Counted from the stretch's first letter, positions 16,576-25,629 are shown. The stretch is 53,414 bases of DNA from Neoroseomonas rubea (GCF_016106015.1 NZ_JACADQ010000006.1:1-53414), one strand, 5' to 3'. The notes: generated by a model from the letters alone, not told the origin. Program-made: numbers and translations.

Positions 16576-17079
16576 TCAGGCTTCATCGATAGCGAGCAGG
16601 GCCGGCACCGCAAGAGCAGCGAAAACCATGCCGCGGATGGCGCTCTCCTCCGCGAAATGACCTTCGGCATCCAGTAGGTTGACGGTCCCCAGGACGACGC
16701 CATTCCAGCGCACCGGAAGGTTCATCGCGCTGCCAAGCCCCATGGCCGCTATCCGCTCATGGTCCGGATAGGCCCAGGCGATGTCGGCCGAAGTCTGCCC
16801 GATCCAGGGTTCGCCATGCCGCAGGACTCGCTGCGCCCAGGGGTGGGCCCAGTCCACGGGCTTATGGCCGGACACCGGATAGGCGACGGGATCGCTCGTG
16901 AAGATGCGGCGGTTTCGGCCCGCGATGGGATCGTGCCGCATCACGGTGAACAGGCGATGGCCGATCGTGGCGCGCGTCGCCACTTCCATCGCGTGGAAGA
17001 TCGCATCGGGTTGACCCGCCATCGCTCCGGCGGCGGCGACAGCCTCAAGCGCTGCAACCATGGCAGCAAGGTCACGCAT
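16576..17079 (-). CDS. Small GAF-domain protein
   Basis: This 167-residue soluble protein is made almost entirely of one GAF-like fold: an N-terminal helix, then IGHRLFTVMRHDP near residue 40, a central PWAQRVLRHGEPWIGQ stretch and the closing NLPVRWNGVVLGTVNLLDAEGHF. There is no output domain, so it is either a lone sensor of a small molecule or an enzyme of the GAF-like fold. ATG 17079 overlaps the D-aminopeptidase stop by one base (TGATG), giving strong translational coupling. Function unknown; a link to the peptide-derived substrate of its partner is inferred. Confidence 0.8.
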   Translation of the reverse strand: MRDLAAMVAALEAVAAAGAMAGQPDAIFHAMEVATRATIGHRLFTVMRHDPIAGRNRRIFTSDPVAYPVSGHKPVDWAHPWAQRVLRHGEPWIGQTSADIAWAYPDHERIAAMGLGSAMNLPVRWNGVVLGTVNLLDAEGHFAEESAIRGMVFAALAVPALLAIDEA

Positions 17080-18644
17080 CACGCGCCGACCTTCGCATAG
17101 GTCAGGCGTCGCGCGAGCCAGCAGCCCACCTCGACATCCGCGACCCTCCCATCCGTCGTGCGCAGTATGGCAAGCGTCCAATCTCCCGGAGGCGTGTGGT
17201 CCAAGGCCCGCGGACATGGCAGCGTCCAAAGATCCTGTCCGATCGGCTCAAGAAGCTCCATGCGCCCTCGTCCGAGAATGCCCTGGAAGGCGCCGTAGAT
17301 CTGACCGCCGGCGTCGGCGATCTCGAGTTCCGCGCCGAGTTCCGCGCAGCGATAGCGACCGGCGATGTCCGGTCGCGCTTCGCCCGACCATGGAACGAGC
17401 GTGCTGGCCTGATTCTCCTGCGGACGCTCCATGCGCAGGCCGCCCGCGTCGGCGCGGAGAAGCGTGCGGCCATTGCCAGCCGAGCCGTCGCGCCGGATGT
17501 CGAGCCGTTCCGCGACATGGCCGAAGCGCAGGCGGACACGCCCTGAGCCAGCAGCATCGATGCGCACGGACAGCCCGGTCTCGGGCTCTCGCCAGGTCCC
17601 GAGCCACGGCGGCACCGGCAGATCGGCGACCGGCACCGAACGTGACGCGTCCAGCACGGCGGCGAGCAGGTCGACCGCCGCGGCGTGAGCATCGGACAGG
17701 TGATTGAACATCACGACGATCGAGACCCGCTCCGCCGGCACGTACAGCCGATGGCTGCGCCAGCCCCGCAGCGCGCCGCCATGGCCGAAGACGGCTCGCC
17801 CGAATTCCGTGCCGCGGGACAGGCCGAAGCCGTAGCTCGCCGGCGCGCCATCCGCGAAGGCGACGGGTCCCGCGAGCCTGGCCGGCAGCGCCTGCGGGTC
17901 GTCGCGCGTCGCATCGATGTGCCGCTCCCAGGCGACCATGTCATCGAGTGAAGCGCCGAGCCCGGCATCGCCTGTCCAGAGGATGCGGTTCTCGGCGGCG
18001 CGGAAGCCGCTCGCCTGGCTTCCCTCATAGCCTTCCGTCCCGTCCGGCAGGGCGCGGGTATCGGCTGCGACAAAAGCGGTCTCCATGCCGCATCGCGCAA
18101 AGATGCGGCGTCGCAGGATGTCGGCGAAGGCTTCGCCTTCGCGATCCTCGAGCAGGTCGGACAGCAGACGGAAGTTCTGGTTCGCGTAGGAATAGCGTGT
18201 ACCTGGCGCGAAATGCAGGGTGCGCGTGCCGGACACGACGGCCTGCGCCTCATCCGTGCCGAAGGGCGCCTCCACCGGCGAACCGTGCAGCATGGCGACG
18301 GCCCAATAATCCCTGAGCCCCGACTGGTTGTGGCACAGATGCAGGACACCCGGCACGGGCCCCTCAAGCAGCGGCAGGCGAGCCCTCAGCGCGTCATCAA
18401 GGTCGGAAGGATCAGGCACGGCGTCGAGCAGCGCCGCACAGGTGAACTGCTTGGTGATGGAGCACATCCGGAACAACGTACGCGGCGTGAATGGCATGCG
18501 CCGTTCGGCATTGGCCCAGCCCCAGGCATGGCGCACCAGGACCTCCCCCTGCCGCAGGACGGCGACAGCGCCGCCGGGACCGGGATAGGCACGCGGCAGC
18601 GCGGCGATTGCGGCGTCAAGGCGCCGAGACACGGATCCATGCAT
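17079..18644 (-). CDS. dap: D-aminopeptidase (penicillin-recognising fold)
   Basis: This 521-residue serine hydrolase matches, from memory, the Ochrobactrum D-aminopeptidase in length and in motifs along its whole length. Nucleophile Ser62 and Lys65 are in CSITKQFTCAALLDAV. Tyr152-x-Asn154 is in YSYANQN, and the third motif is GHGGALRGWR. Two C-terminal lipocalin-like beta barrels follow, with AELEIADAGGQIYGAFQG and a final VGCWLARRLTY. The enzyme releases N-terminal D-residues from peptides, amides and esters. There is no signal peptide, so it is cytosolic. It lies 33 nt downstream of the M29 aminopeptidase gene and overlaps the GAF gene. Confidence 0.9.
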   Translation of the reverse strand: MHGSVSRRLDAAIAALPRAYPGPGGAVAVLRQGEVLVRHAWGWANAERRMPFTPRTLFRMCSITKQFTCAALLDAVPDPSDLDDALRARLPLLEGPVPGVLHLCHNQSGLRDYWAVAMLHGSPVEAPFGTDEAQAVVSGTRTLHFAPGTRYSYANQNFRLLSDLLEDREGEAFADILRRRIFARCGMETAFVAADTRALPDGTEGYEGSQASGFRAAENRILWTGDAGLGASLDDMVAWERHIDATRDDPQALPARLAGPVAFADGAPASYGFGLSRGTEFGRAVFGHGGALRGWRSHRLYVPAERVSIVVMFNHLSDAHAAAVDLLAAVLDASRSVPVADLPVPPWLGTWREPETGLSVRIDAAGSGRVRLRFGHVAERLDIRRDGSAGNGRTLLRADAGGLRMERPQENQASTLVPWSGEARPDIAGRYRCAELGAELEIADAGGQIYGAFQGILGRGRMELLEPIGQDLWTLPCPRALDHTPPGDWTLAILRTTDGRVADVEVGCWLARRLTYAKVGA

Positions 18645-18677
18645 GGACCGAACTGTCGCGCCCGGACACTGCTGCGT

Positions 18678-19937
18678 CTAGCGCACCCATTCACCCCGGC
18701 GCATGAGGGGTTCGGCGGTCCCGTCCGCGGCAATGCCATCCACATCCGTCTCGGCTGACCCGATCATCCAGTCGACATGGATCAGGCTGCGGTTGGCGCC
18801 GCGGGCGGCAAGCGCTTCATCCGACAAATCCTTGTCGAGGAAGCATTTGGAATAGGCCTGGCCGAGCGCGATGTGGCTCGCGGCATTCTCATCGAACAGC
18901 GTGTTCAGGAACAGCACGCCGCTCCGGGAGATCGGGTTGGAGTCGGGCACGAGCGCGACTTCACCGAGACGCCGCGCGCCTTCATCCGTGCCGATCATCC
19001 GCCGAAGCACCTCGCCCCCAGCACTGGCCTCCGCATCGACGATCACACCGTCCTCGAAGCGGACCCTGATGTCACGGATCAGGGTACCTTGGTAGGCCAG
19101 CGGTTTGGTCGCTGCGACAACCCCCTCGGTCCTTGCCGCGTGGGGTGTGGTGAAGACTTCCTCGGTCGGGATGTTGGGATTGCCGGTCAACCCGTTCTTC
19201 GCCGTGGTCAGCCCGCCCATCCACGCATGGCCATCCGCGAGCCCGACGCGCAGATCGGTGCCGGGCCCACGAAAATGCAGCGCGGCGTAGCGCCGCTCGT
19301 TCAGCATGTTCCGCCGCGTCATGAGGCCGCGATTATGCGCCGCCCATGCCGCGACGGGGTCGGCCGCATCGATGCGCGAGGCCGCGAAGATCGCATCCCA
19401 CAGACGTGCCATCGCCACCTCGTCCGTCGTGTCGGGGAAGACGGCCCTGGCCCAGGCCGGTGTCGCCGCCGCGACCAGCGCCCAGTTGATGGTGGAGGTG
19501 GAAATCAGGTCTAGCGCCGGTCGATAGGCCTGCGACCGGGCGCGATTGGCGCGGGCAATCTTGTCGGGGTCCTGACCCGCGAGCAGCGATGGGTCCTCAC
19601 CGACGATCGCCAACCGCGCGGCACCGCCCCGAAACGCTGCTGCCATGCCGTCGAACAGCCAGCCTGGCGCGGTGTCGAAACTCTCCTCAGGCGCAAGGCG
19701 GTAACGCGCCAGCGTGGCCCGATCATCGGAGAGCAGTGTCGTGACGAGCCGCGCCCCGGCCCGATACGCGTGCTCGGTGATGCGGCGCGATAGGTCGAGC
19801 GCGTCCACCGAGGCGGTCATCACCAGTTCCTGCCCCGGAGCCAGGCCAAGCCCGACCTTGACCGCCACCTCGGCCAGGCGATCGAGCCGTTCGGCATGCG
19901 TGATCGTGCCTGCGCTGTGCATCGCGTGGTCCATCAT
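18678..19937 (-). CDS. M29-family aminopeptidase
   Basis: This 419-residue cytosolic metallo-aminopeptidase is of the AmpS/PepS/AmpT type. The two-metal site is visible as a glutamate in SAGGEVLRRMIG, LGEVALVP, a histidine in ENAASHIALG, and H-x-D in IHVDWMIGS; TLFDENAASH is a family hallmark. The N-terminal domain shows GLGLAPGQELVMTASVDALDLSR. The start is ATG 19937 (or 19934) after GGGAGG. As first gene of the minus-strand operon, with the D-aminopeptidase next, it implies processing of peptides of mixed chirality or peptide-like amides. Confidence 0.9.
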   Translation of the reverse strand: MMDHAMHSAGTITHAERLDRLAEVAVKVGLGLAPGQELVMTASVDALDLSRRITEHAYRAGARLVTTLLSDDRATLARYRLAPEESFDTAPGWLFDGMAAAFRGGAARLAIVGEDPSLLAGQDPDKIARANRARSQAYRPALDLISTSTINWALVAAATPAWARAVFPDTTDEVAMARLWDAIFAASRIDAADPVAAWAAHNRGLMTRRNMLNERRYAALHFRGPGTDLRVGLADGHAWMGGLTTAKNGLTGNPNIPTEEVFTTPHAARTEGVVAATKPLAYQGTLIRDIRVRFEDGVIVDAEASAGGEVLRRMIGTDEGARRLGEVALVPDSNPISRSGVLFLNTLFDENAASHIALGQAYSKCFLDKDLSDEALAARGANRSLIHVDWMIGSAETDVDGIAADGTAEPLMRRGEWVR

Positions 19938-19963
19938 TGCCTCCCGTTCCTGTCCGAGATCGA

Positions 19964-21346
19964 TTAGGGGCGGCGCGACCCGCCCGCAAGCGCCGCGCCA
20001 TCGGCCTTGACCGCCGAAGGAAGCGCCAAGCGAACGAGAAGGCCAGGCGCCGCATCCTCCAGAGATATACGGATGCCGTGAAGGCCCGCGACGGCCCGCA
20101 CGAGTGCGAGCCCGAGCCCGCTGCCGGGTGTCGAACGCGCGGCGTCGAGCCGATGGAACCGGCGGAACACCGCCTCGCGCTCGGATGCCGGGATGCCGGG
20201 GCCGTCGTCGCTGACGCATGCCTCCGCCGGGCCGAGCACCAGCCGAACGCGCCCCCCCAAGCGGCCATGGCGGATCGCGTTCTCCAGAAGGTTCGCCAGC
20301 ATCTGCGTCAGCAGCGCCGGGTCGCCGTTCATCGTCACGCCGGGCGCGATGTCGGACTCCAGCACCTGACTGCGCTCCTCTGCTGCAGATGCGTAGACCT
20401 CGGCCACGGACTGCGCGACTGCCGAAAGGTCGACCCGCGTGAAGCCGGCGCGCCGCGCCCCCGATTCCACCTGCGCGATGCGCAGCAGCGCGGCGAACAT
20501 GTCGAGCAAGGCGTCGACTTCCTTCTCCGCCGCCGCGATCGCCTCCGGCTTCGGATCCAGCGCCACGGCCTCGAGCCGCTGCCGCAGTCGCGTGAGGGGC
20601 GTTCGCAGGTCGTGCGCGATGTCATCCGTCACCTCGCGCAAGGCGGTCATCAGCGCCTGAAGACGATCAAGCGTCGCGTTGATGCGCAGCGCAAGCCTGT
20701 CGAACTCGTCGCCGGCGCCGCCGACGAGAAGGCGCCGTTCGAGGGCGCCCGCCTGGATCTCGGCGAGGGCCGCTTCCATGCGTGCCGCACGCTTCGCAAC
20801 GCCGCGCCCGATCACGAGGCCCCCGGCGAGGCCGAGGACGAGGACGGCAAGGCCCACCCATAAGGCACCGGAAAGGAGGCGCTGTTCCAGCGCGCGCACA
20901 GCGGAAAGATCGCGCCCGACCACCAGGGCTCCGCCGCCCGGTAAAGGCGCGACCAGCAGGAGCACGGGCACCTCCGTCCCTTCGGTCTGGCGGACCCGAA
21001 CCTCATGCCACCCGGCCTGGCGCGGCATGGAGGCGAGATTTCCCGCGACACGCTGCCCGTCCGGCGCGGCCAGGAGGTAGTGCTCGGTGCCGGTCAGATC
21101 CGCGGCCAGCCGTGCCTCGATGGAAAGCGCGATGCCCCGCGCGCCGGACAGTGCACCGGACTGGAGCAGCACGCCCATGCCACGCTCGACCTCCTGCACC
21201 GCCTGCCGGCCGGCGAAGCCCGCGGTGAGCCACCACGCGACGCCGCCCGCCAGCGCAGTGCCTGCGAGGGTCAGCATCAGATGCAGGAGCGTCACGCGGA
21301 AGGCGGTGGTCCGCGCGAAGGCCCAGCGGGACGAAGCCTCAGCCAT
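19964..21346 (-). CDS. Sensor histidine kinase (OmpR-pair type)
   Basis: This 460-residue inner-membrane kinase has TM1 at about 20-43, a periplasmic sensor of about 115 residues and TM2 at about 160-182. A HAMP linker follows. His245 lies in DDIAHDLRTPLTRLRQ. The ATPase has N-box ANLLENAIRHG, G1 DDGPGIP and G2 GSGLGLAL. It overlaps the response-regulator stop by 8 bp, so the two form a co-translated pair. The divergent HtrA-type protease gene suggests an envelope-stress signal, by analogy with CpxAR-like units; this is inference. Confidence 0.9.
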   Translation of the reverse strand: MAEASSRWAFARTTAFRVTLLHLMLTLAGTALAGGVAWWLTAGFAGRQAVQEVERGMGVLLQSGALSGARGIALSIEARLAADLTGTEHYLLAAPDGQRVAGNLASMPRQAGWHEVRVRQTEGTEVPVLLLVAPLPGGGALVVGRDLSAVRALEQRLLSGALWVGLAVLVLGLAGGLVIGRGVAKRAARMEAALAEIQAGALERRLLVGGAGDEFDRLALRINATLDRLQALMTALREVTDDIAHDLRTPLTRLRQRLEAVALDPKPEAIAAAEKEVDALLDMFAALLRIAQVESGARRAGFTRVDLSAVAQSVAEVYASAAEERSQVLESDIAPGVTMNGDPALLTQMLANLLENAIRHGRLGGRVRLVLGPAEACVSDDGPGIPASEREAVFRRFHRLDAARSTPGSGLGLALVRAVAGLHGIRISLEDAAPGLLVRLALPSAVKADGAALAGGSRRP

Positions 21347-22016
21347 CGGCGCGTATGACGTAGCCGGCGCCGCGGACAGTGTGGATCAATTCGCCATCGA
21401 AGCCCTTGTCCACCTTGGCGCGCAGCCGGCTGACATGGGTCTCGACGACGCTGGTCTTGGGGTCGAAGTGGAAGTCCCAAACGCCCTCGAGCAGCATGGT
21501 GCGAGTGACCACGTGACCGGCCCGCCGCATCAGGAATTCCAGCAGGCGGAATTCGCGTGGCTGCAGGTCGATCCTACGCCCGGCACGCGAGACACTGCGA
21601 CGGATCAGGTCCATTTCCAGATCGCCAACACGGAGCAGCGTCACCTCCTGCTGCAGCGGCGGCCGACGCGCGAGCGCATTGATGCGCGCGACAAGCTCGG
21701 CGAAAGCGAATGGCTTGGCGAGGTAATCGTCGCCGCCGGCCTCGAGACCTTCCACCCTGTCGCCGACACCCGCACGCGCGGTCAGGAAGAGGACGGGCGC
21801 CGTGACGCCTGCCGCGCGCGCGGCCCGGACCATGGAAAGACCGTCGAGCTTCGGCAGCATGCGATCCACCACCATCACGTCATGGCCGCCACCTGTGGCC
21901 AGGAACAGGCCGTCCTGGCCGTCCGCCGCATGGTCGACGACGTGGCCCGCCTCCTCGAGTCCGCGCGCGACATAGGCCGCGGTTTCGGCGTCGTCCTCCA
22001 CGAGCAGGATACGCAC
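21339..22016 (-). CDS. OmpR-family response regulator
   Basis: This 225-residue transcription factor has an N-terminal receiver with acidic pocket EDD (residues 7-9), phospho-acceptor Asp51 in VVDRMLP, Thr in FLTARAG and Lys in YLAKPF. A winged-helix DNA-binding domain follows (about 128-225) with LQPREFRLLEFLMRRAG, VVETHVSRLRAKVD and HTVRGAGYVI. The start is GTG 22016, 7 nt after AGGAGG; the longer frame to 22076 lacks a site. The 241-nt region shared with the divergent protease gene is the obvious place for its operator, but I could not define a repeat there. Confidence 0.92.
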   Translation of the reverse strand: MRILLVEDDAETAAYVARGLEEAGHVVDHAADGQDGLFLATGGGHDVMVVDRMLPKLDGLSMVRAARAAGVTAPVLFLTARAGVGDRVEGLEAGGDDYLAKPFAFAELVARINALARRPPLQQEVTLLRVGDLEMDLIRRSVSRAGRRIDLQPREFRLLEFLMRRAGHVVTRTMLLEGVWDFHFDPKTSVVETHVSRLRAKVDKGFDGELIHTVRGAGYVIRADG

Positions 22017-22209
22017 GGGACCCCTCCTGGCTGGTCTTTGCCCCGACACCCACGGAAGCCGGGGGGCACAGCGCACAGGGCTGCTGTGGCGGCTGCGCGG
22101 CGAACACGCCGGACCCCACTCTCAAGCGGCACCCGGCCTTATCAACATACGGATCGGTAAGGGCTTCGACAGGGGCCGACGAGGGCGGCTGGCGCTTTCT
22201 GACCGGGAT

Positions 22210-22229
22210 GCCCCGTCGCCTGACGGGGC
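22210..22229. other. Hairpin in the leader of the Deg-type protease gene
   Basis: A perfect 8-bp inverted repeat (GCCCCGTC / GACGGGGC, loop GCCT) lies 28 nt before the protease ATG. No T-run follows, so it is not a standard terminator. It could shape the leader mRNA or serve as a binding site for the adjacent regulator. Confidence 0.45.
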
Positions 22230-22257
22230 GGCGAACCCCACGCTCCAGGAGAACGAC

Positions 22258-23679
22258 ATGCCTTCCCCCTCCACCGTACGCCGCTCGGCGCTTGCCGCGG
22301 GTGCCCTTGCCCTCGCGCTCGGCACCACTGCCCTGACCGCCCTGCCGGGCACGGCCCAGCCGACGCCCGCGCCGGTCGCCGCGCGCATCGCCGCCCCCGA
22401 CTTTGCTGAGGTCGCGGAGCGCGTCGGTCCGTCCGTCGTCCGTGTCCTGAGCGCCGAGCGCGCCCGCCCGCCGCGTGCCGAAGGCCAGCCCGAGCTTCGC
22501 GGCACACCCTTCGGCGAGATGCTCCGCCGCGATCGTGACCCGGGCGAGGCCCCGCGCCGCGCCGGCCAGGGTTCCGGCTTCGTCATCGATCCGGCCGGCT
22601 TCATCGTCACCAACGCGCATGTGGTAGGGGATGCTGCCGAGGTCCGCGTCGTCCTCACGGACGGGCGCGACCTGCAGGCGCGCGTCGTGGGCAGCGACCG
22701 CGCGACCGACATCGCGCTGCTGAAGGTCGAGGCCGGGGCGCCGCTGCCCGCCCTAGCCTTCGGCGACAGCGACCGCGCGCGCGTCGGCGAATGGGTGATG
22801 GCGATGGGCAATCCGTTCGGGCTCGGCGGCACGGTGACAGCGGGAATCGTCTCCGCGCGCGGCCGGCAGATCGGCGCCGGCCCGTATGACGACTTCATTC
22901 AAACGGATGCGCCCATCAACCCGGGCAACTCAGGTGGGCCGCTCTTCAACGCCGCCGGCGAGGTGGTCGGCGTCAACACGGCGATCTTCTCGCCCTCCGG
23001 TGGAAACATCGGCATCGGATTCGCTGTGCCGGCCCGCATGGCCCAACAGGTCGTTGCCCAGTTGCGGGACCATGGGAACGTCCGGCGCGGCTGGCTCGGC
23101 GTCTCGCTCCAGCCACTCGACCGCGACCTTGCGCAGGCGCTGCGCCTTGCGGACGCGAAGGGCGTCCTCGTGGCGGGCGTCGAACCAGGCAGCCCTGCGG
23201 CGCGCGCCGGCATCGAGGCGGGCGACGTGGTGACGGCGGTCGATGGCCGGGGCGTAGAGTCGCCGCGGGACCTCGCCGCCGGCATCGCGGAGCGCGCCCC
23301 CGGCAGCGGCGTGACGCTGGCGGTGCTGCGCGGTGGCTCCGCGGTCGAGCGCCGCGTCGAGCTCGGCACCCACCCGGCAAGTCAGGCGGCGGCCAAGCCG
23401 AGCGCGCCGGTGGCCCAGCCTTCCATCGGCCTCCGCCTTGCGCCGCGGGACGGCGGCGGCGTCGCGATCGTGCAGGTCGAGCCGGGCAGCGTGGCTGCAG
23501 CGCGCGGGCTAATGGCCGGCGATACGGTACTCAGGGCCGGTGAACGGGAGGCACGCGCCCCGCGCGACGTGGTGGAGGCAGTGACCGCCGCGCGCGCGGC
23601 AGGGCACGCCTCCATCGCCCTCCAGGTTGAACGCGATGGCGCCAGGCGCTTCGTGGCAGTTCCCCTGCAGGCTGGGTGA
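22258..23679 (+). CDS. HtrA/DegP-type periplasmic serine protease
   Basis: This 473-residue envelope protease/chaperone starts at ATG 22258 after CAGGAGAA. A signal peptide covers about residues 1-33. The catalytic triad is His121 in VTNAHVV, Asp151 in TDIALLK and Ser225 in GNSGGPLF. Two PDZ domains follow: the first around RRGWLGVSLQPL (about 285-375), the second around SIGLRLAPRDGG (about 395-470). It degrades misfolded periplasmic proteins. It diverges from the kinase/regulator pair, suggesting control by it. A GC-rich hairpin follows the stop. Confidence 0.93.
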   Translation: MPSPSTVRRSALAAGALALALGTTALTALPGTAQPTPAPVAARIAAPDFAEVAERVGPSVVRVLSAERARPPRAEGQPELRGTPFGEMLRRDRDPGEAPRRAGQGSGFVIDPAGFIVTNAHVVGDAAEVRVVLTDGRDLQARVVGSDRATDIALLKVEAGAPLPALAFGDSDRARVGEWVMAMGNPFGLGGTVTAGIVSARGRQIGAGPYDDFIQTDAPINPGNSGGPLFNAAGEVVGVNTAIFSPSGGNIGIGFAVPARMAQQVVAQLRDHGNVRRGWLGVSLQPLDRDLAQALRLADAKGVLVAGVEPGSPAARAGIEAGDVVTAVDGRGVESPRDLAAGIAERAPGSGVTLAVLRGGSAVERRVELGTHPASQAAAKPSAPVAQPSIGLRLAPRDGGGVAIVQVEPGSVAAARGLMAGDTVLRAGEREARAPRDVVEAVTAARAAGHASIALQVERDGARRFVAVPLQAG

Positions 23680-23688
23680 TCGCAAGGA

Positions 23689-23717
23689 CGGGCCTCGCCG
23701 GAGGGCGGCGAGGCCCG
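23689..23717 (+). terminator. Hairpin after the Deg-type protease gene
   Basis: A perfect 12-bp stem (CGGGCCTCGCCG / CGGCGAGGCCCG) with 5-nt loop GAGGG begins 10 nt after the protease stop. There is no T-tract, so it may be an mRNA 3' end stabiliser or a weak terminator. Confidence 0.6.
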
Positions 23718-23808
23718 CGATTGATCGCGTGACGGATTCACAACTCCGGATTTTCCGCCGCCACGGATCGGGCGCTAGACTGCGTCCGATCCACCCAACC
23801 GAGGCGAT

Positions 23809-25533
23809 ATGTCCTTCGTCGACCCGCGCGACGGCGACCTGGAGGATGACGCGTCGAGCACCGCGCACCATTCGCTGTTCGGCCACGCCTCCTCCATCCT
23901 GCTTGAGATCAGCCTGCCGAAGCTGGCGATTGCCGCGACACTCCTGCTGGTGGTCCCGGCGGCAATCATCGGGGTGGCGCCGAAGGCAGCGCTCTGGTTC
24001 GTCGGAACCGCTTGGGACCAGGTGTCGGGCGCAGAGCGGTGGCTGACACTGTTGGCCATCCTCGCTCTTGCCGCGCTGCTCGGCTGGCGCTGGGGCCAGG
24101 ACCTTTTCCGGGCAACCGAGCGGAATTTCTGGGCGTTGAACGCCGCGCTTGTCCTCCCCCTCTACATGGCGGTCCGCGAAATGGTTGCGCTCCTCGCCGA
24201 GCGGGTAGCGCCGACCGGTGTCTTTACGCGGGCGAGGCGCTACGCGGGCCTGGTGTCGGGCCTGCTGCTCGGCCAGCTAGCGGCGCTCGTTGCCTTGGGC
24301 GTGGGCCCCTTGCCGACGCTCATCATCGAGGATGCGAGCCCTTCGGGCCTGCTGCGCGCGGCCGGGGACTCCCTCCGCAACGGGATCTGGGCAGTCGCCG
24401 TCTATCTGACTGTCAGCGCTCCCGCCTGGAGCATCGCAGAGGTGCTGGCGGGAACGCCCGCGGACCTGGAGGCAGCCCCGCGTGGAGAGTCGGCCTGGCG
24501 TGTCGCGCATCTGTCGGACCTGCACGTCGTCGGCGATGCGCATGGTTTCCGCCTCGAATGCGGGCGTGCCGGACCGCGCGGTAACGACCTCCTGCATCGG
24601 ACGCTGGCTGCGCTTGCGCGAGAAGATGCGACCCGACGGCTAGACCGCATCATCGTCTCCGGCGACATCACGGATGCGGGCCGCAACGCCGAGTACATCG
24701 CCTTCGAGGACGGGATCGCGGCGTATCCTGGACTGCGGGAGCGGATGCTGGTCATTCCCGGCAACCACGATGTGAACATCGTCGACCGGGCGAACCCGGC
24801 GCGGCTGGAACTTCCCGTCGCGCCGGGCGGAGCGCTCCGCCGGATGCGCTTCCTCGCCGCGATGGCGCGACTGCAAGGGACCCGCGTGCATCTGGTCGAC
24901 CGGCGGGCCGGCCGGATCGGACCGACGCTCACAGCCTGGCTCGCCGAACATGGCCGCGGCGACGCACTGGCACGGTTCGTGGACCAGGGAGGCTGGCGCG
25001 CCGGTCGTGCAGCGCGCACCGCCTGGGATATGACCTTTCCGCTCATCGCGCCACCGCCGGCGCCGGACGGGCTGGGCGTCGTCCTGCTCGATTCGAATGC
25101 GGAGACGCATTTCTCCTTCACCAACGCACTCGGCATGGTCGGCATGGCGCAGCTCCGCGCAGCCGAGGCGGCGATGGGGGCGTACCCGAGCGCGCGGTGG
25201 TTGGTCGTGCTGCACCATCATGTGGTCGAGTATCCACGGCCCGGCACGCCGCTCGCGGATCGGATCGGGACCGCGCTCGTCAACGGTCACTGGGTGTTGC
25301 GTCGGCTGCGCCGGCTGGCACCACGCATCCTCGTGCTGCACGGACACCGCCATGTCGACTGGGCCGGTCAAAGCAGGGGGCTGCGGATCCTGTCCGCATC
25401 ATCGCCCGTCATGGGAACCAGGCCGACGGCCTGGATCCATCATCTGGCGCCGGCGAAGGATGGCGGCCTTTTGTTGCTACGGCCAACGCGGCTTGACCTC
25501 GCAATGGCCGTGCCCAGCCGCGAAAGACGTTGA
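23809..25533 (+). CDS. Membrane protein with C-terminal metallophosphoesterase
   Basis: This 574-residue protein joins an N-terminal membrane part to a calcineurin-like phosphoesterase. Hydrophobic segments lie at about 37-65, 79-95, 108-128, 148-172 and perhaps 193-211. The enzyme half (about 229-560) has every metal motif: HLSDLHVVGD (D-x-H), VSGDITDAG, IPGNHDVN (318-323), LHHHVVEYP and LHGHRHVDW. With four or five spans, the side on which the enzyme sits cannot be fixed. Family members cleave phosphomonoesters, phosphodiesters or lipid-linked pyrophosphates; a lipid substrate is plausible because of the anchor. It has its own gap on both sides, so it is probably monocistronic. Confidence 0.85.
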   Translation: MSFVDPRDGDLEDDASSTAHHSLFGHASSILLEISLPKLAIAATLLLVVPAAIIGVAPKAALWFVGTAWDQVSGAERWLTLLAILALAALLGWRWGQDLFRATERNFWALNAALVLPLYMAVREMVALLAERVAPTGVFTRARRYAGLVSGLLLGQLAALVALGVGPLPTLIIEDASPSGLLRAAGDSLRNGIWAVAVYLTVSAPAWSIAEVLAGTPADLEAAPRGESAWRVAHLSDLHVVGDAHGFRLECGRAGPRGNDLLHRTLAALAREDATRRLDRIIVSGDITDAGRNAEYIAFEDGIAAYPGLRERMLVIPGNHDVNIVDRANPARLELPVAPGGALRRMRFLAAMARLQGTRVHLVDRRAGRIGPTLTAWLAEHGRGDALARFVDQGGWRAGRAARTAWDMTFPLIAPPPAPDGLGVVLLDSNAETHFSFTNALGMVGMAQLRAAEAAMGAYPSARWLVVLHHHVVEYPRPGTPLADRIGTALVNGHWVLRRLRRLAPRILVLHGHRHVDWAGQSRGLRILSASSPVMGTRPTAWIHHLAPAKDGGLLLLRPTRLDLAMAVPSRERR

Positions 25534-25597
25534 GCAGGCCGTCGCGCCACGCGCCGCCATATTCCGCCGCATGCGTGTGCGGCTGCGAAAAACATAA

Positions 25598-25629
25598 GAG
25601 GCCCACCGGACGGGGATCCGGTGGGCCTC
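25598..25629 (-). terminator. Rho-independent terminator of nrdA
   Basis: A 13-bp perfect stem (GAGGCCCACCGGA / TCCGGTGGGCCTC) has a 6-nt loop. On the minus strand it is followed directly by TTATGTTTTT, a good T-tract, so it terminates nrdA. On the plus strand it could also stop reading from the phosphoesterase gene, though no T-run follows there. Confidence 0.85.
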
